This document shows, piece by piece, positions 23,801-34,923 of a stretch of DNA of 64,000 nucleotides. Every line of letters begins with the position of its first letter. The stretch's first letter is position 1. Source of the DNA: Manis javanica (Eukaryota > Chordata > Mammalia > Pholidota > Manidae); the NCBI RefSeq assembly GCF_040802235.1, contig NC_133174.1, positions 106,025,647-106,089,646 of the forward strand. The letters are read 5' to 3'. The translations under genes were made by a program, and so were the position numbers. The notes under the pieces were generated by a model. It was not told the DNA's origin. It ran no database searches and saw nothing but the letters and a program-made list of their open reading frames with translations.

Positions 23801-26591
23801 TATTTATTTTTTTTAATTTATTTATTTTGATATCATTAATCTACAATTACATGAAGGACATTATGTTTACTAGGCTTCCCTCTCCACCAAGTCCCCCCCA
23901 TATCCCCGTTCACAGTCACTGTCCATCAACATAGTAAGATGCTATAGAATGAATCACTACTTGTCTTCTTTGTGTTGCACAGCCCTCCCCGTGCCCCCCC
24001 AACACTATACATGCTAATCGTAATGCCCCCTTTCTTTTCTTCCCACCCTTTTCCCTCCCTTCCCACCCATCCTCCCAGACCCTTTCCCTTTGGTAACTAT
24101 TAGTCCATTCTTGGGTTCTGTGCTTCTGCTGCTGTTTTGTTCCTTCAGTTTTCTTTTGTTCTTATACTCCACATATGAGTGAGATCATTTGGTACTTGTC
24201 TTTCTCCGCCTGGCCTATTTCACTGAGCATAATACCCTCTAGCTCCATCCATGTTGTTGTGAATGGTAGGATTTGTTTTTTTCGTAGGGCTGCATAATAT
24301 TCCATTGTGTATATGTACCACATCTTCTTTGTCCAATCATCTACTGATGGACATTTAGGTTGCTTCGATATCTTGGCTATTGTAAATAGTGCAGCGATAA
24401 ACATAGGGGCGCATCTGTCTTTTTCAAACTGGAGTGCTGCATTCTTAGGGTAAATTCCTAAGAGTGGAATTCCTGGGTCAAATGGTATTTCTATTTTGAG
24501 CATTTTGAGGAACCTCCATAATGCTTTCCATAATGGTTAAACTAATTTACATTCCCACCAGCAGTGTAGGAAGGTTCCCCTTTCTCCACAACCTCGCCAA
24601 CATTTGTTGTTGTTTGTCTTTTGGATGGTAGCCATCCTTACTGGTATGAGATGATCTCTCATTGTAGTTTTAATTTGCATTTCTCTGATGACAAGCGATG
24701 TGGAGCATCATTTCATGTGTCTGTTGGCCATCTGAATTTCTTCTTTAGAGAACTGTCTATTCAGCTCCTCTGCCCATTTTTTAATTGGATTATTTGCTTT
24801 TTGTTTGTTGAGGCGTGTGAGCTCTTTATATATTTTGGATGTCAACCCTTTATCTGACCTGTCATTTTCGAATATATTCTCCCATACTATAGGATACCTT
24901 TTTGTTCTATTGATGGTGTCTTTTGCTGTACAGAAGCTTTTCAGCTTGATATAGTCCCATTTGTTCATTTTTGCATTTGTATCCCTTGCCCAGGGAGATA
25001 TGTTCAAGAACAGGTCACTCATGTTTACGTCTAAGAGATTTTTGCCTATGTTTTTTTCTAAGAGTTTTATGGTTTCATGACTTACATTCAAGTCTTTGAT
25101 CCATTTTGAATTTACTTTTGTGTATGGGGTTAGACAGTGATCCAGTTTCATTCTCTTGCATGTAGCTGTCCAGTTTTGCCAGCACCATCTGTTGAAGAGA
25201 CTGTCATTTCCCCATTGTATGTCCATGGCCCCTTCATCAAATATTAGTTGACCATATATGTTTGGGTTAATGTTTGGAGTCTCTATTCTGTTCCACTGGT
25301 CTGTGGGTCTGTTCCTGTGCCAGTACCAAATTGTCTTGATTACTGTGGCTTTGTAGTAGAGCTTGAAGTTTGGGAGTGAAATCCCCCCCCCCCCACTTTA
25401 TTCTTCCATCTCAGGATTGCTTTAGCTATTCGGTGTCTTTGGTGTTTCCATATGAATTTTTGAACTATTTGTTCCAGTTCAATGAAGAAAGCTGTTGGTA
25501 ATTTGATAGGGATTGCATCGAATCTGTATATTGCTTTGGGCAGGATGGCCATTTTGATGATATTAATTCTTCCTAGCCAAGAGCATGGGATGAGTGTCCA
25601 TTTGTTAGTGACCTCTTTAATTTCTCTCAATAGTGTCTTATAGATTTCAGGGTATAGGTCTTTCACTTCTTTGGTTAGGTTTATTCCTAGGTATTTTATT
25701 CTTTTTGATGCAATTGTGAATGGAGTTGTTTTTCTGATTTCTCTTTCTATTGGTTCATTGTTAGTGTATAGGAAAGCCACAGATTTCTGTGTGTTAATTT
25801 TGTATCTTGCAACTTTGCTGTATTCCCATATCAGTTCTACTAGCTCTGGAGTGGAGTCTTTAGGGATTTTTATGTGCAATATCATGTCATCTGCAAATAG
25901 TGACAGTTTAACTTCCTCTTTACCAATCTGGATTCCTTGTATTTCTTTGTTTTGTCTGATTGCCGTGGCTAGGACCTCCAGTACTATGTTACATAACTGT
26001 GGGGAGAGTGGGCATCCCTGTCTTGTTCCCGATCACAGTGGAAAAGCTTTCAGCTTCTCGCTGTTCAGTATGATGTTGGCTGTGGGTTTATCATATATGG
26101 CCTTTATTATGTTGAGGTACTTGCCTTCTATACCCATTTTACTGAGAGTTTTTATCATGAATGGATGTTGAATTTTGTCAAATGCTTTTTCAGCATCTAT
26201 GGAGATGATCATGTGGTTTTTTCTTTCTTTTTGTTGATGTGGCAGATGATGTTGATGGATTTTCGAATGTTATACCATCCTTGCATTCCTGGGATGAATC
26301 CCACTTGGTCATGGTGTACGATCCTTTTGATGTATTTTTGAATTCGGTTTGCTAATATTTTGTTGAGTATTTTTGCATCTACATTCATCAGGGATATTGG
26401 TCTGCAGTTTTCTTTTTTGGTGGGGTCTTTGCCTGGCTTTGGTATTAGGGTGATGTTGGCTTCATAGAATGAGTTTGGGAGTATTCCCTCCTCTTCTATT
26501 TCTTGGAAAACTTTAAGGAGAATGGGTATTATGTCTTCTCTGTATGTCTGATAAAATTCTGAGGTAAATCCACCTGGCCCGAGGGTTTTGT

Positions 26592-26607
26592 TCTTTGGTA
26601 GTTTTTT
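26592..26607 (+). repeat. TSD (left) of nested L1-ERV composite
   Basis: tctttggtagtttttt, matched at 34908-34923 where the outer ORF2 resumes. The T-run merges with the poly(A) (T on this strand) of the insertion. Confidence 0.9.
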
Positions 26608-26618
26608 TTTTTTTTTTT

Positions 26619-26941
26619 GAGAGGGCATCCTTCATATTTATTGATCAAATGGTTGTTAACAACAATAAAATTCAGTATGGGGGGGTCAATGCTCAATGTA
26701 CAATCATTAATCCATCTCAAGCCTAATTCTCGTCAGTCTCCAATCTTCTGAAGCATAACGAACAAGTTCTTACATGGTGAACGAATTGTTACATAGTGAA
26801 TAAATTCTTACATGGTGAACAGTACAAGGGCATTCATCACAGAAACATTCAGTTTTGATCACGCATTATGAACTATAAATAATCAGGTCAAATATGAACA
26901 TTCATTTGATTTTTATACTTGATTTATATGTGGATCCCACA
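26619..26941 (-). mobile_element. ERV LTR (U3-R only), minus copy
   Basis: It begins TGTGGGATCC directly after a polypurine tract and ends downstream of AATAAA. Internal features are repeats of about 19 bp of the type 'catggtgaac...gttcttacat' (about 26760-26825) and the palindrome gttgttaacaac near the 3' end. Confidence 0.8.
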
Positions 26942-27762
26942 TTTCTCCCTTTATTATTATTATTATTTTTATTTTTAATAAAATGCTGAAGTGGTAGGTA
27001 GATGCAAGATAAAGGTAGAAAACATAGTTTAGTGCTGTAAGAGGGCAAATGTAGATGATCAGATGATCAGGTGTGTGCCTATGGACTAAGTATTAATCCA
27101 AGCTAGACAAGGGCAGCAAAACATCCACGGATGCAGAAGATTTCTCTCAAAGCAGGGGGGATGAGGTTCTGAGCCTCACCTCTGTTGATCCCCAATTTCT
27201 CACCTGATGGCCCCCCTGTGACTGTGCCTGTCTTAGGTTGTTCCTCCCTTGAGGAATCTTACCCGTCTCTGGCTAACCAGTCATCTTCCGGGGCCATACA
27301 GGGAAATGTCAAGTTGGTAAGTGAGAGAGAAGCCATATTGTTTGCAAAGGTTAGCTTTTTACTTCTTTGCAGATTTATGCCCTGTGGCTTCTATGCCCAG
27401 CACTTGTCTCGAGGTATCTTTACCACCTGGAGGAATTATGATACTTGGTAAATTCGATATGAGGCACGAATTCTATTTAAGGGTTGTAATTAGGAAGGAA
27501 GAAGAAAAGCTATAGAGGTAGCATATGGAAGAAAACATGGGAGGATTGATTATTTCTTTGACATATCTTCTTGGAGAGTACCTTAAGTATGTATAGGTTT
27601 TAAACTACTAACTAATTTGCACACACATATTAACATAATAGGAATACGGTGACATAAACAAAGCAAATCTATAATTACCATCCATCTCCAGTGAAGCCAA
27701 GAAAACCATTTAGGCACCCTAGGCATTTGTGAAAATTTGTCTATGATATGATGGATATTGTC

Positions 27763-28065
27763 CTACTGTACTTGAACAGTCTGAGAAAAATCAGACAAAT
27801 TAAAGCAGCCCATTTCTGGGATCTGTTCACATCCCATATGTTCTTTTAACTGTAGATAGTCTATAGTCATAAGATTTTGGAGTGCTACAACTTGCGCCCC
27901 TCCCAACTCCTGGTTGAGTTCCAACAGTACAGATCTGGTCAAATTCGTTGTCTCACTGTATGCACATGCCAGCCTAGACATCTCCCTCCTCATTCCAATG
28001 GCAAGTCCAGGAAACGGTGGGGAGGACGCAGCCACAACCGCAGCATCACCCGGATCACTGTGGAG
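27763..28065 (-). pseudogene. ERV env transmembrane-subunit fragment, decayed
   Basis: The frame holds a hydrophobic fusion-peptide-like stretch, a heptad-type helix and an immunosuppressive-domain-like helix. It ends near GCEQIPEMGCFNLSD, where the C-x6-CC disulfide motif has become C-x6-GC. The frame stops before the membrane anchor. TM subunits of this covalent (C-x6-CC) type drive fusion in gamma- and alpharetrovirus-like envelopes. This copy is broken and is not a functional envelope. Confidence 0.8.
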
Positions 28066-28430
28066 GCTTTTTGATGATCATCCCCCAGCACAAGTCCTCC
28101 AGAGAGTGCTGATGCCGGAAGCTCCTCGTCATATCATATCTTAGTTCATTTTCTGGGTATCCAAGCTAGGCCTTGATCTTCTGCATAGAAACAAACAGAC
28201 CCTTTGCCCACACTTTGACATGCCCTCTATACCACTGTGCAGAACTCATTGGAGGTCAGCACACAGGGACTGCGTGTTTTTTTTTTATTAAGAGAAAGGA
28301 ATATTATCAGAAAAGAGTACCTCCATAGCTGATCATCTGACACCCTTTAAGTGATCAACATTAAGGATATTTAAAGCATGCGTTGATCTTTGATTTACCA
28401 ATAGTTTTATCCTATCAAGGAGTAATCCCC

Positions 28431-28474
28431 CTTTTCTTTCTTTCTTTCTTTCTTTCTTTCTTTTTTTTTTTTTT
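28431..28474 (-). repeat. Internal L1 poly(A)/(AAAG)n tract
   Basis: On the plus strand (tttc)n followed by a T-run. On the minus strand it is the poly(A) that ends the L1 3'UTR before the ERV-derived part. Its position inside a single-TSD insertion is the hallmark of read-through of the L1 signal. Confidence 0.85.
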
Positions 28475-28813
28475 AATTTTTAATCTATACTTACATGAAG
28501 AATACTATGTTTACTATGCTCTCCCCTATATCAGGTCCCCCCTAACAACCACATTACGGTTACTGTCCATCAGCTTAGCAAAATGTTGTAGAATCCCTAC
28601 TTGTCCTCTCTGTGTTGTGCAGCCCACCCTCCCCTTTCTCCCCCCCCCCCATCCATGGTAATCTTAACGTCCCCCTCTTCTTTCCCCCCTTATCTCTCCC
28701 TACCCACCCATCCTCCCCAGTTTCTTTCCCTTTGGTACCTGTTAGTCCATTTTTGGGTTCTGTAATTCCGCTGCTGTTTTGTTCCTTCAGTTTTTCCATT
28801 GTTCTTATACTCC

Positions 28814-31800
28814 TCAGATGAGTGAAATCATTTGGTATTTCTCTTTCTCTGCTTGGCTTATTTCACTGAGCATAATACTCTCCAGCTCCATCCATGTTGC
28901 TGCAAATGGTTGGATTTTTCCGCATCTTATGGCTGAATAGTATTCCATTGTGTGTATGTACCACATCTTCTTTATCCATTCATCTACCAATGGACATTTA
29001 GGTTGCTTCCAATTCTTGGCTATTGTAAATAGTGCTGCGATAAACATAGGGGTGCATCTGTCTTTCTCAAACTTGATTGCTGCGTTCTTAGGGTAAATTC
29101 CTAGGAGTGGAATTCCTGGGTTAAACAGTAGGTCTGTTTTGAGCATTTTGATGAACCTCCAAACTGCTTTCCACAATGGTTGAACTAATTTACATTCCCA
29201 CCAGCAGTGTAGGAGGGTTCCCCTTTCTCCACAGCCTCGCCAACATTTGTTGTTGTTTGTCTTTTGGATGGCAGCTATCCCTATTGGTGTGAGGTGATAC
29301 CTCATTGTAGTTTTAATTTGCATTTTTCTGATAATTAGCGATGTGGAGCATCTTTTCATGTGTCTGTTGGCCATCTGTACTTCTTTTTTAGAGAACTGTC
29401 TGTTCAGTTCCTCTGCCCATTTTTTAATTGGGTTATTTGTTTTTTGTTTGTTGAGGCATGTGAGCTCTTTATATATTCTGGACGTCAAGCCTTTATCGGA
29501 TCTGTCATTTTCAAATATATTCTCCCATACTGTAGGGTTCCTTTTTGTTCTATTGATTGTGTCTTTTGCTGTACAGAAGCTTTTCAGCTTAATGTAGTCC
29601 CACTTGCTCATTTTTGCTGTTGTTTTCCTTGCCTGGGGAGATATGTTCAAGAAGAGGTCACACATGTTTATGTCTAAGAGGTTTTGCCTATGTTTTTTTC
29701 CAAGAGTATAATGGTTTCATGACTTACATTCAGGTCTTTGATCCATTTTGAGTTTACCTTTGTATATGGGGTTAGACAATGGTCCAGTTTCATTCTCCTA
29801 CATGTAGCTGTCCAGTTTTGCCAACACCATCTGTTGAAGAGACTGTCAATTCCCCATTGTATGCCCATGGCTCCTTTATCAAATATTAATTGACCATATT
29901 TGTTTGGGTTAATTTCTGGAGTCTCTAATCTGTTCCACTGGTCTGTGGCTCTGTTCTTGTGCCAGTACCAAATTGTCTTGATTACTATGGCTTTGAGTAG
30001 AGCTTGACGTTGGGGAGTGAGATCCCCCCTACTTTATTCTTCTTTCTCAGGATTGCTTTGGCTATTCGGGGTCTTTGGTGTTTCCATATGAATTTTTGAA
30101 TTATTTGTTCCCATTCATTGAAGAATGTTGCTGGTAATTTGATAGGGATTGCATCAAATCTGTATATTGCTTTGGGCAGCATGGCCATTTTGACAATATT
30201 AATTCTTCCTAGCCATGAGCATAGGATGAGTTTCCATTTATTAGTGTCCCCTTTAATTTCTCTTAAGAGTGACTTGTAGTTTTCAGAGTATAAGTCTTTC
30301 ACTTCTTTGGTTAGGTTTATTCCTAGGTATTTTATTCTTTTTGATGCAATGGTGAATGGAATTGTTTTCCTGATTTCTCTTTCTATTGATTCATTGTTAG
30401 TGTATAGGAAAGCTACAGATTTCTGTGTGTTAATTTTGTATCCTGCAACTTTGCTGTATTCCGATATCAGTTCTAGTAGTTTTGGAGTGGAGTCTTTAGG
30501 GTTTTTTATGTACAGTATCATATCATCTGCAAATAGTGACAGTTTAACTTCTTCTTTACCAATCTGGATTCCTTGTATTTCTTTGTTTTGTCTGATTGCC
30601 ATGGCTAGGACCTCCAGTACTACGATGAATAACAGTGGGGAGAGTGGGCATCCCTGTCTTGTTCCCGATCTCAGAGGAAATGCTTTCAGCTTCTCACTGT
30701 TCAGTATAATGCTGGCTGTGGGTTTATCATATATGGCCTTTATTATGTTGAGGTACTTGCCCTCTATTCCCATTTTGCTGAGTGTTTTTTATCATGAATC
30801 GATGTTGAATTTTGTCAAATGCTTTTTCAGCATCTATGGAGATGACCATGTGGTTTTTGTCTTTCTTTTTGTTGATGTGGTGGATGATGTTGATGGATTT
30901 TCGAATGTTGTACCATCCTTGCATCCCTGGGATGAACCACACTTGGTCATGGTATATGATCCTTTTGATATACTGTTGAATACTGTTTGCTGATATTTTA
31001 TTGAGTATTTTTGCATCTACATTCATCAGGGATATTGGTCTGTAATTTTCTTTTTTGGTGGGGTCTTTGCCTGGTTTTGGTATTAGGGTGATGTTGGCTT
31101 CATAGAATGAGTTTGGGAGTATTCCCTCTTCTTCTATTTTTTGGAACACTTTAAGGAGAATGGGTATTATGTCTTCTCTATGTGTCTGATAAAATTCTGA
31201 GGTAAATCCGTCTGGCCCCGGGGTTTTGTTCTTGGGTAGTTTTATGATAACCGTTTCAATTTCTTTTCTCGTAATTGGTTTGTTTAACTTTTGTGTTTCT
31301 TCCTTGGTCAGTCTTGGGAGGTTGTATTTTTCTAGGAAGTTGTCCATTTCTTCTAGGTTTTCCAGCTTGTTGGCATATAGGTTTTCATAGTAGTCTTTAA
31401 TAATTCTTTGTATTTCTGTGGAGTCTGTCGTGATTTTTCCATTCTCATTTCTGATTATGTTGATTTGTGTTGATTCTCTTTTTCTCTTAATAAGTCTGGC
31501 TAGAGGCTTATCTATTTTGTTTATTTTCTCAAAGAACCAGCTCTTGGTTTCATTGATTTTTGCTATTGTTTTATTCTTCTCAATTTTGTTTATTTCTTCT
31601 CTGATCTTTATTATGTCCCTCCTTCTGCTGATTTTAGGCCTCATTTGTTCTTCTTTTTCCAGTTTTGATAATTGTGATGTTAGGCTATTCATTTGGGATT
31701 GTTCTTCCTTCTTCAGGTGTGCCTGGATCGCTATATACTTTCCTCTTAAGACTGCTTTTGCTGCGTCCCACAGAAGTTGGGGCTTAGTGTTGTTGTTGTC

Positions 31801-32650
31801 ATTTGTTTCTATATATTCCTTGATCTCTATTTTGATTTGTTCATTGATCCATTGATTATTTAGTAGCACGTTGTTAAGCCTCCATGAGTTTGTGAGCCTT
31901 TTTGTTTTCTTTGTAGAATTTATTTCTAGTTTTATACCTTTGTGGTCTGAAAACTTGGTTGGTAGAATTTCAATATTTTGGAATTTACTGAGGCTCTTTT
32001 TGTGAGCTAGTATGTGGTCTATTCTGGAGAATGTTCCAGTGCACTTGAGAAGAATGTATATTCTGTTGCTTTTGGATGTAGAGTTCTATAGATGTCTATT
32101 AGGTCCATCTGTTCTAGTGTTTTGTTCAGTGCCTCTGTGTCCTTACTTATTTTCTGTCTAGTGCATCTGTCCTTTGGAGTGAGTGGTGTGTTGAAGTCTC
32201 CCAGAATGAATGCATTGCATTCTATTTGCTCCTTTAGCTCTGTTAGTATTTGTTTCATATATGTTGGTGCTCCTGTATTGGGTGCATATATATTTATAAT
32301 GGTTATATCCTCTTGTTGGACGGAGCCCTTTATCATTATGTAATGTCCTTCTTTATCTTTTGTTACTTTCTTTATTTTGAAGTCTGTTTTGTCTGATATT
32401 AGTACTGCAACCCCTGCTTTCTTCTCACTGTTGTTTGCCTGAAATATGTTTTTCCATCCCTTGACTTTTAGTCTATGCTTGTCCTTGGGTTTAAGGTGAG
32501 TTTCTTGTAAGCAGCATATAGATGGGTCTTGCTTTTTTATCCAATCTATTACTCTGTGTCTTTTGATTGGTGCATTAAGTCCATTTACATTTTAGGTGAC
32601 TATTGAGAGATATGTACTTATTGCCATTGAAGGCTTTAGATTCGTGGTTA
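28814..32650 (-). pseudogene. Nested L1 ORF2, broken
   Basis: Open pieces are 32336-32019 (endonuclease, GDFNTPLTPKDR), 31869-30727 (380 codons, connecting region and RT fingers), 30773-29985 (262 codons, RT palm with [10 protein letters not shown] and [14 protein letters not shown]), 29868-29674 and 29665-28814 (283 codons, C-terminal). They lie in different frames, so at least four breaks exist. The usual start ATG region (about 32640) reads ACG. Key endonuclease and RT motifs persist, indicating a comparatively recent loss. Confidence 0.9.
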
Positions 32651-32822
32651 CCAAAGGTTCAAGGTTAGCTTCTTTAGTATCTTACTGCCTAACTTAGCTC
32701 GCTTATTGAGCTGTTATATACACTGTCTGGAGATTCTTTTCTTCTCTCCCTTCTTATTCCTCCTCTTCCCTTCTTCATATGTTGTGTGTTTTGTTCTGTG
32801 TTCTTTTTAGGAGTGCTCCCAT

Positions 32823-33713
32823 CTAGAGCAGTCCCTGTAGGATGCCCTGTAGAGGTGGTTTGTGGGAAGCAAAATCCCTCAGCTTTTGCTTGTCTGGGAA
32901 TTGTTTAATCCCACCATCATATTTAAATGATAGTCGTGCTGGATACAGTATCCTTGGTTCAAGGCCCTTCTGTTTCATTGCATTAAATATATCATGCCAT
33001 TCTCTTCTAGCCTGTAGGGTTTCTGTCGAGAAGTCTGATGTTAGCCTGATGGGTTTTCCTTTATAGGTGACCTTTTTCTCTCTAGCTGCCTTTAAAACTC
33101 TTTCCTTGTCCTTGATCCTTGCCATTTTAATTATTATGTGTCTTGGTGTTGTCCTCCTTGGATCCTTTCTGTTGGGGGTTCTGTGTAATTCCACGGTCTC
33201 TTCGATTATTTCCTCCCCCAGTTTGGGGAAGTTTTCAGCAATTATTTCTTCAAAGAGACTTTCTATCCCTTTTCCTCTTTCTTCTTCTTCTGGTACCCCT
33301 ATAATACGAATATTATTCCTTTTGGCTTGGTCACATAGTTCTCTTAGTGTTGTTTCATTCCTGGAGATCCTTTTATCTCTCTCTATGTCAGCTTCTATAC
33401 GTTCCTGTTCTCTGGCTTCTATTCCTTCAATGGCCTCTTGCATCTTATCCATTCTGCTTATAAATCCTTCCAGGGATTGTTTCACTTCTGTGATCTCCTT
33501 CCTGACATCTGTGATCTCCTTCCGGACTTCATCCCATTGCTCTTGCATTTTTCTCTGCATCTCATGCCATTGCTCTTGCATTTTTCTCTGCATCTCTGTC
33601 AGAATGTTCATGATTTTTATTTTGAATTCTTTTTCAGGAGGACTGGTTAGGTCTGTCTCCTTCTCAGGTGTTGTCTCTGTGATCTTTGTCTGCCTGTAGT
33701 TTTGTCTTTTCAT
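32823..33713 (-). CDS. L1 ORF1 protein, open, 296 codons
   Basis: The only apparently complete protein frame in the window. Residues 1-30 are polar, 35-110 a coiled coil, about 130-200 an RRM-like domain (NNIRIIGVPEEEERGKGIE), and about 205-290 the C-terminal domain (TPRHIIIKMARIKDKERVL, TYKGKPIRLTSDFS). The ATG is the first of the frame and follows the 5'UTR. Known role: a trimeric nucleic-acid chaperone that packages L1 RNA in cis in cytoplasmic RNPs. The coiled coil has tandem duplications: EMQRKMQEQW occurs twice in a row and a VRKEIT unit twice after it. The product ends KPPLQGILQGLL. Its neighbour ORF2 is broken, so the element is not autonomous as shown, though ORF1p could still be made. 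Confidence 0.9.
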   Translation of the reverse strand: MKRQNYRQTKITETTPEKETDLTSPPEKEFKIKIMNILTEMQRKMQEQWHEMQRKMQEQWDEVRKEITDVRKEITEVKQSLEGFISRMDKMQEAIEGIEAREQERIEADIERDKRISRNETTLRELCDQAKRNNIRIIGVPEEEERGKGIESLFEEIIAENFPKLGEEIIEETVELHRTPNRKDPRRTTPRHIIIKMARIKDKERVLKAAREKKVTYKGKPIRLTSDFSTETLQARREWHDIFNAMKQKGLEPRILYPARLSFKYDGGIKQFPDKQKLRDFASHKPPLQGILQGLL

Positions 33714-33719
33714 GGTGAT

Positions 33720-34907
33720 AGAGATAGTTTGCAGAGCTGGTACAAGTGACCGCTGGAAGAGCTTCCCTTCTTGTTGGTTTGTGGCCTTCCTCTCCTGGGA
33801 GAATAGCGACCTCTAGTGGCTTATGCTTTCAGCTGTGCACAGGCAGGGCTTCTGCTAACTGCCCATTTGCTATGGAGTTTATCTCTACTGTAGCTGTGCG
33901 CATGGCCTGGCTGGGGCTGCTCCTCCAAAGTGGTGGAGCCCCTTTGGAGGGGGATCGGCCAGGAGGCTATTTATCTCCATAAGGGGCCTCTGTGCTCCCT
34001 GTTGCCCAGGAGGTTAGAGTGCCCAGAGATCCCCAGATTCCCTGCCTCTGGTCTAAATGTCCTGTCCTGCCCCTTTAAGACTTCCAAAAAGCACTCTCCA
34101 AACCAAAACAACAACAGCAACAATGAGAGAGGGAACAAAAAAAAAAGGAAAAAAAAGGAAAAAACAAACACATGATTTTTTTTTTCCTCAGGCGCTGGTC
34201 CCAGGCACCCGCTCACTGGTCCTGCTGCCCTGCCTCCCTAACACCGGGGTCCCTGTCCCTTCAAGGCTTCCAAAAAGCACCCACCCACTGGTGCCGCAGG
34301 GAAAAACGCGCGATATTCCTTGTCTTCAGGCGCCGGTCCTAGGCACCCTCTCACCGGTCCTGCTGCTCTGCCTCCCTACTACCGGGGTCCCTGTCCCTTT
34401 AAAGCTTCCAAGAAGCACACGCCAAAAAGAGGGGAAAAAAGGGGGAAAACACACAATTTCCTCCGTCCTCAGGCGCCAGTCTCAGGCACCCGCCCACAAG
34501 TCCCGTAGGGAAAAACGCCCGATAATCTTTGTCCTCAGGCGCCGGTCCCAGGCACCCGCTCACTGGTCCCGCCACCCTGCCTCCCTAGCAACGGGGTCCC
34601 TGTCCCTTTAAGCCTTCCAAAAAGCACTCGCCAAAAAAAACAAACAAACAAAAAACCGCTCCGGTTTCTTTCCACCCGCCGGGAGCCGGGGGAAGGGGCG
34701 CTCGGGTCCCGCCGGGCCGGGGCTTGTATCTTACCCCTTTTGCAAGGGGCTGGGTTCTTGCAGGTGTGGATGTGGTCTGGATGTTGTCCTGTGTCCTCTG
34801 GTCTCTATTCTAGGAAGAGTTTTCTTTGTTATATTTTCATAGCTCTATGTGTTTTTGGGAGGAGATTTCCACTGCTCTACTCACAGCGCCATCCTGGCTC
34901 CGCCTCC
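33720..34907 (-). promoter_or_regulatory. Nested L1 5'UTR with tandem repeat units
   Basis: Units beginning (plus strand) caggcgcYggtcc occur at 34189, 34327, 34470 and 34536. Three are followed by a gcaccc block; the longer ones run through ccggggtccctgtccctt and end in a ccaaaaagcac block. Two spacings are close to 140 bp and one is 66 bp. This resembles the monomer-type 5'UTR promoters of rodent L1s in arrangement, not in sequence. The far end carries the YY1-like ggatggcgc start that positions transcription of full-length L1. Confidence 0.75.
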
Positions 34908-34923
34908 TCTTTGGTAGTTTTTT
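34908..34923 (+). repeat. TSD (right) of nested L1-ERV composite
   Basis: tctttggtagtttttt, identical to 26592-26607. Joining the flanks restores the expected L1 ORF2 order around the RT start. Confidence 0.9.

Larger units (their letters stand above)
26619..28430 (-). mobile_element. ERV-derived segment (env end, PPT, LTR U3-R) carried by L1
   Basis: The minus strand holds, in order, unassigned leader sequence (28430-28187), env 3' part (about 28144-27540), a spacer, the polypurine tract aagggagaaa (26951-26942) and an LTR starting TGTGGGATCC at 26941. It ends 20-odd bases after AATAAA, where the poly(A) begins. No U5 is present, as expected if an mRNA ending in R was copied. It is homologous to 43518-45082 on the plus strand. 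Confidence 0.85.
26608..34907 (-). mobile_element. Nested composite: full-length L1 plus 3'-transduced ERV env-LTR
   Basis: In transcription order on the minus strand it has: 34907 start ggaggcggagccaggatggc (complete 5'UTR start), 5'UTR to about 33720, ORF1 33713-32823 (open), ORF2 about 32650-28814 (broken), 3'UTR to 28475, internal A/AAAG tract 28474-28431, about 1.8 kb ERV-derived sequence 28430-26619, and a terminal poly(A) at 26618-26602. One 16-bp TSD (26592-26607 and 34908-34923) brackets the entire block, and no second TSD separates L1 from ERV. L1 transcripts can read through their weak polyadenylation site into a downstream signal and carry flanking DNA (3' transduction). The single TSD fits one such event. 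Confidence 0.88.

Noticed and set aside
30307..31855. Long plus-strand hydrophobic frames over L1 (for example 228 and 145 codons)
   Set aside because: They are antisense shadows of ORF2; the same pattern recurs at every antisense L1 in the window.
33067..33699. 210-codon plus-strand frame, Ser/Leu/Ile-rich
   Set aside because: It is the antisense shadow of the L1 ORF1 coding sequence; the minus frame carries all known domains.
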